From Strigomonas culicis (taxonomy: Eukaryota > Euglenozoa > Kinetoplastea > Trypanosomatida > Trypanosomatidae), in contig AUXH01000473.1 in assembly GCA_000482145.1 (NCBI GenBank), positions 1 through 15,074 of the forward strand: a DNA stretch of 15,074 nt, given 5' to 3'. Positions 13,422 to 15,074 of this stretch are shown in pieces; the stretch's first letter is position 1, and every line of letters starts with the position of its first letter. Under the pieces are notes generated by a model. The model did not search any database and was not told where the DNA came from. It was given only the letters and a program-made list of their open reading frames with translations. The translations under genes and the position numbers were made by a program.

Positions 13422-13448
13422 AATAATAATAATAATAATAATAATAAT
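13422..13448 (-). repeat. ATT microsatellite (nine copies) immediately before the PUB gene start codon
   Basis: On the coding strand nine ATT triplets end three bases before the ATG at 13418. They fall inside the predicted 5' UTR. The frame is open through them and would read nine Ile, but the nearest upstream initiator in that frame is a TTG, so they are taken as untranslated. Confidence 0.9.
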
Positions 13449-13571
13449 ACGAAGAGCAATGTGTGAGAAAGAGTAAGAAAGGGTCACCGCCACAGCAAGC
13501 AAAAATAGAAAACAGCGTCGAGTGCTTGCGGGCGCGGAGTGCGCGGTGCTCGTGTGTGGTTCTGTATCTGT

Positions 13572-13620
13572 CTATACGGAAAGCGAAAAAAAGAGGGAGG
13601 AGAAAAAGAGAAGAGGAAAG
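13572..13620 (-). promoter_or_regulatory. Spliced-leader acceptor and polypyrimidine tract of the PUB-domain gene
   Basis: Positions 13620-13585 on the minus strand are 36 uninterrupted pyrimidines, followed by CGCTTTCCGTATAG with AG at 13573-13572. The resulting leader of about 153 nt has no ATG before 13418. Confidence 0.7.
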
Positions 13621-13800
13621 TAGTACGCGAAAGAAAAAAAAGTGGCTTTTTGTTACCTGTTGAGGACATAGTATTCCATGTGTACTACTTACTTTTGTTT
13701 TTGGTGTTAGTGTCGTCTGACTGTCTGTCTGCCGTTGCAGTTCCTTACGATCCTTATATAGTGTGTCATGCGTTTAAAAATCTTTCTTTGTTTTTTTCCT
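13621..13800. other. Spacer downstream of the bromodomain-like gene
   Basis: Non-coding, with mixed composition and A-rich runs on the minus strand near 13780-13800. It is taken as the 3' UTR of the gene ending at 13801. Nothing else was recognised. Confidence 0.5.
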
Positions 13801-15074
13801 TCACCTATTCGCCTCGTCCCTCTCAGCGGGTGCGCTCGCACCGGCGGCCCGTATCTCCGCCACGCACGCCTCGATTGTCGCCACAAAGAAGTCGGACACC
13901 ACCCGTTCCAGCTCCGCGACGGTCACGCCCGGCGGCGGCGGGCCGCTCTCCCGCCGCCGCACCTCCCCGTCCAGCAGCCCCATGAACCGTCCGTAGAGGG
14001 CGTCCAGGTCCGCGAACGTGCAGGCCGACGCGTCCAGCAGCGCGGCAACCCGCCCACACGGGTCGCCGTCCTGCCGGGCGTGGCGCGCGCCCTCCCCGCC
14101 GTTCGCCTCAGCGGTGAAGGCGGACTCCAAAAAGGACGAGAGCGACGCCGGCGAGCTCACGAGCGCCGCCGTCACTGGCGCCTCCCCACTGTCCTTCCCC
14201 AAGAGCTCCGCCTCCGCCTCCTCCGCCTCCTCCGCCTCCTCCGCCTCCTCCGCCGGTGGCGTGGACGGCTTGGCGGGGGCCGCCGCGGGGCGGCGGCGGC
14301 GGCGGCGCTGACCGTAGAAGCGCCGCGGCGGCCTGCGCGGGGCGGCCGGCGGCGACCGCTGCGAAAAGTGCAGCGCCTCGGCGACGGTGTCGCTTGCGCG
14401 CGGCGCGCCGCCGCCGGCCGCCGCGTCGGCGAGCGGTGCCGGCTCGCGCAGGTCCTTGTGCAGCTCGCAGAAGCGCACGACGCCGCGGTTGATTTTGTAA
14501 AGGCCGAGGATGGTGTTCTCCTTCAGCTCCAGCGCCTTGAGGCGGTACTTGAGGTCGGCGGGGCTGCGCGTGTGGAAAAAGGACCGCACGTTGCGCACGA
14601 GCCGCTCCACGTCGGCGTGGTACTGCGAGAGGCAGGTGTAGCGCTCCTCCTCTACGCGCTCCAGGATGTCCTCGAGCCCGATCTTGCCGCCCTGCCGCCG
14701 CGTGTGCTGCTGCCACGCGCGCCACAGCGCCCCGTGGTCGGGCGTCAGGTCGAGGTCGCCCTGCAGCAGCACCTTGTAGCGGCCCGAGTGGATGTACTGC
14801 GTCAGCCAGGAGAGCAGCACGTGCCGCAGCTGCAGGCGGCGGTACTCGACGCGCCGCCATAGCTCTACCGCCGCCTGGTGCCGCCGCCGCGCCTCCGCCG
14901 CGGTGGGCGCCGACGCCGGCGGCGGGCTCGTATCCACCGCAAAGGGCGCGGCAGGCGCCGCCGGCGCGGCGGTCAGCGGCCCGCGCAGCGCGAGGTAGCA
15001 CGCGCGGTACAGGTGGGCGAGGAAGTGCGCCACATCCTCTGGCGGCGGCCGCGCCGGCAGCGCGAAGCTGAAGG
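13801..15074 (-). CDS. Putative bromodomain-like protein (5' truncated by window edge)
   Basis: The frame is open from the right edge to a TGA at 13803-13801, about 423 visible residues. Codons before 15033 remain open to the edge (reading FSFALPARPPPEDV), so the true start lies outside. A helical region encoded at about 14850-14540 resembles the second half of a bromodomain: IGLEDILERVEEERYTCLSQ, then HADVERLVRNVRSFF. The pattern Y..DVerl..N...F fits helices B and C, with the candidate acetyl-lysine-binding Asn encoded at 14592-14590. The usual PMDL-type motif is degenerate, so the fold is probable rather than certain. After it come a basic run (RRRRRR near 14300), an acidic EEA repeat (14206-14254) and a helical C-terminus. 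Bromodomain factors mark Pol II start regions in trypanosomes. This one might read acetylated chromatin, but that is inference. Confidence 0.6.
   Translation of the reverse strand, partial: FSFALPARPPPEDVAHFLAHLYRACYLALRGPLTAAPAAPAAPFAVDTSPPPASAPTAAEARRRHQAAVELWRRVEYRRLQLRHVLLSWLTQYIHSGRYKVLLQGDLDLTPDHGALWRAWQQHTRRQGGKIGLEDILERVEEERYTCLSQYHADVERLVRNVRSFFHTRSPADLKYRLKALELKENTILGLYKINRGVVRFCELHKDLREPAPLADAAAGGGAPRASDTVAEALHFSQRSPPAAPRRPPRRFYGQRRRRRRPAAAPAKPSTPPAEEAEEAEEAEEAEAELLGKDSGEAPVTAALVSSPASLSSFLESAFTAEANGGEGARHARQDGDPCGRVAALLDASACTFADLDALYGRFMGLLDGEVRRRESGPPPPGVTVAELERVVSDFFVATIEACVAEIRAAGASAPAERDEANR
14206..14254 (-). repeat. Nine-bp tandem repeat encoding Glu-Glu-Ala units
   Basis: GCCTCCTCC units on the plus strand encode about four EEA triplets inside an acidic Ala/Glu stretch of the bromodomain-like protein, just after its Arg-rich segment. 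A charged helical spacer is likely. Confidence 0.9.

Noticed and set aside
11766..13466. 566-codon plus-strand frame opposite the PUB gene
   Set aside because: Arg/Leu/Ala-rich, low-complexity antisense shadow; the minus strand has recognisable domains and a good splice acceptor.
13419..13502. N-terminal extension of the PUB protein with a poly-Ile segment as a membrane anchor
   Set aside because: The extension starts at a TTG, not an ATG, and its Ile run is the ATT microsatellite in the 5' UTR.
13768..14862. 364-codon plus-strand frame opposite the bromodomain-like gene
   Set aside because: Antisense shadow in GC-rich sequence, with no domain pattern.

Overview
The window looks like nuclear DNA of a trypanosomatid (Kinetoplastea). 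All seven protein genes are intronless and lie on the minus strand, so transcription runs from the right edge to the left as one directional cluster. Each complete gene is preceded by a pyrimidine-rich tract and an AG, the arrangement expected of spliced-leader trans-splicing. Coding regions are mostly GC-rich and the spacers A/T-rich. TAA, TAG and TGA all appear as stops, so the code is standard. The best-anchored gene is a tandem pair encoding cytosolic ribosomal protein S5 (uS7 family). I cannot name the genus.

Layout in transcription order, right to left: (1) a 5'-truncated gene with a bromodomain-like segment (15074-13801); (2) a protein with a SHOCT-like N-terminus and one or two PUB domains (13418-11949); (3) a Pol III island with tRNA-Arg(ACG) and two divergent tRNA-Asp(GTC) genes that form an almost perfect inverted repeat (11585-11227); (4) a sharply bounded block, G/T-rich on the minus strand, with a strong G-quadruplex motif (about 11190-10872); (5) a PDZ-like plus SURP-like protein with a poly-Asn tract (10581-9361); (6) a 1451-residue protein with a disordered N-terminal half, LC8-like TQT motifs, a long charged helix built from 120-bp repeats, and a coiled-coil C-terminus (8369-4014); (7) a basic/acidic protein resembling the Pol III subunit RPC7/Rpc31 (3250-2441); (8) two RPS5 copies (2087-1515 and 1234-662); (9) the N-terminus of an unrecognised helical protein running off the left edge (371-1).

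Several genes point, by domain, to gene expression: ribosome, possible Pol III subunit, possible RNA-processing SURP protein, possible chromatin reader. In trypanosomatids neighbouring genes in one transcription unit are usually functionally unrelated, so this should not be read as an operon.

The most notable points are: RPS5 copies whose near-identity stops at the start codon; eleven consecutive in-frame TAA codons ending the PDZ/SURP gene; a nine-copy ATT repeat just before a start codon; the tRNA island beside a G/T-rich, G4-bearing block that could be an internal Pol II start or boundary region; and the LC8-motif plus single-alpha-helix architecture of the large protein.
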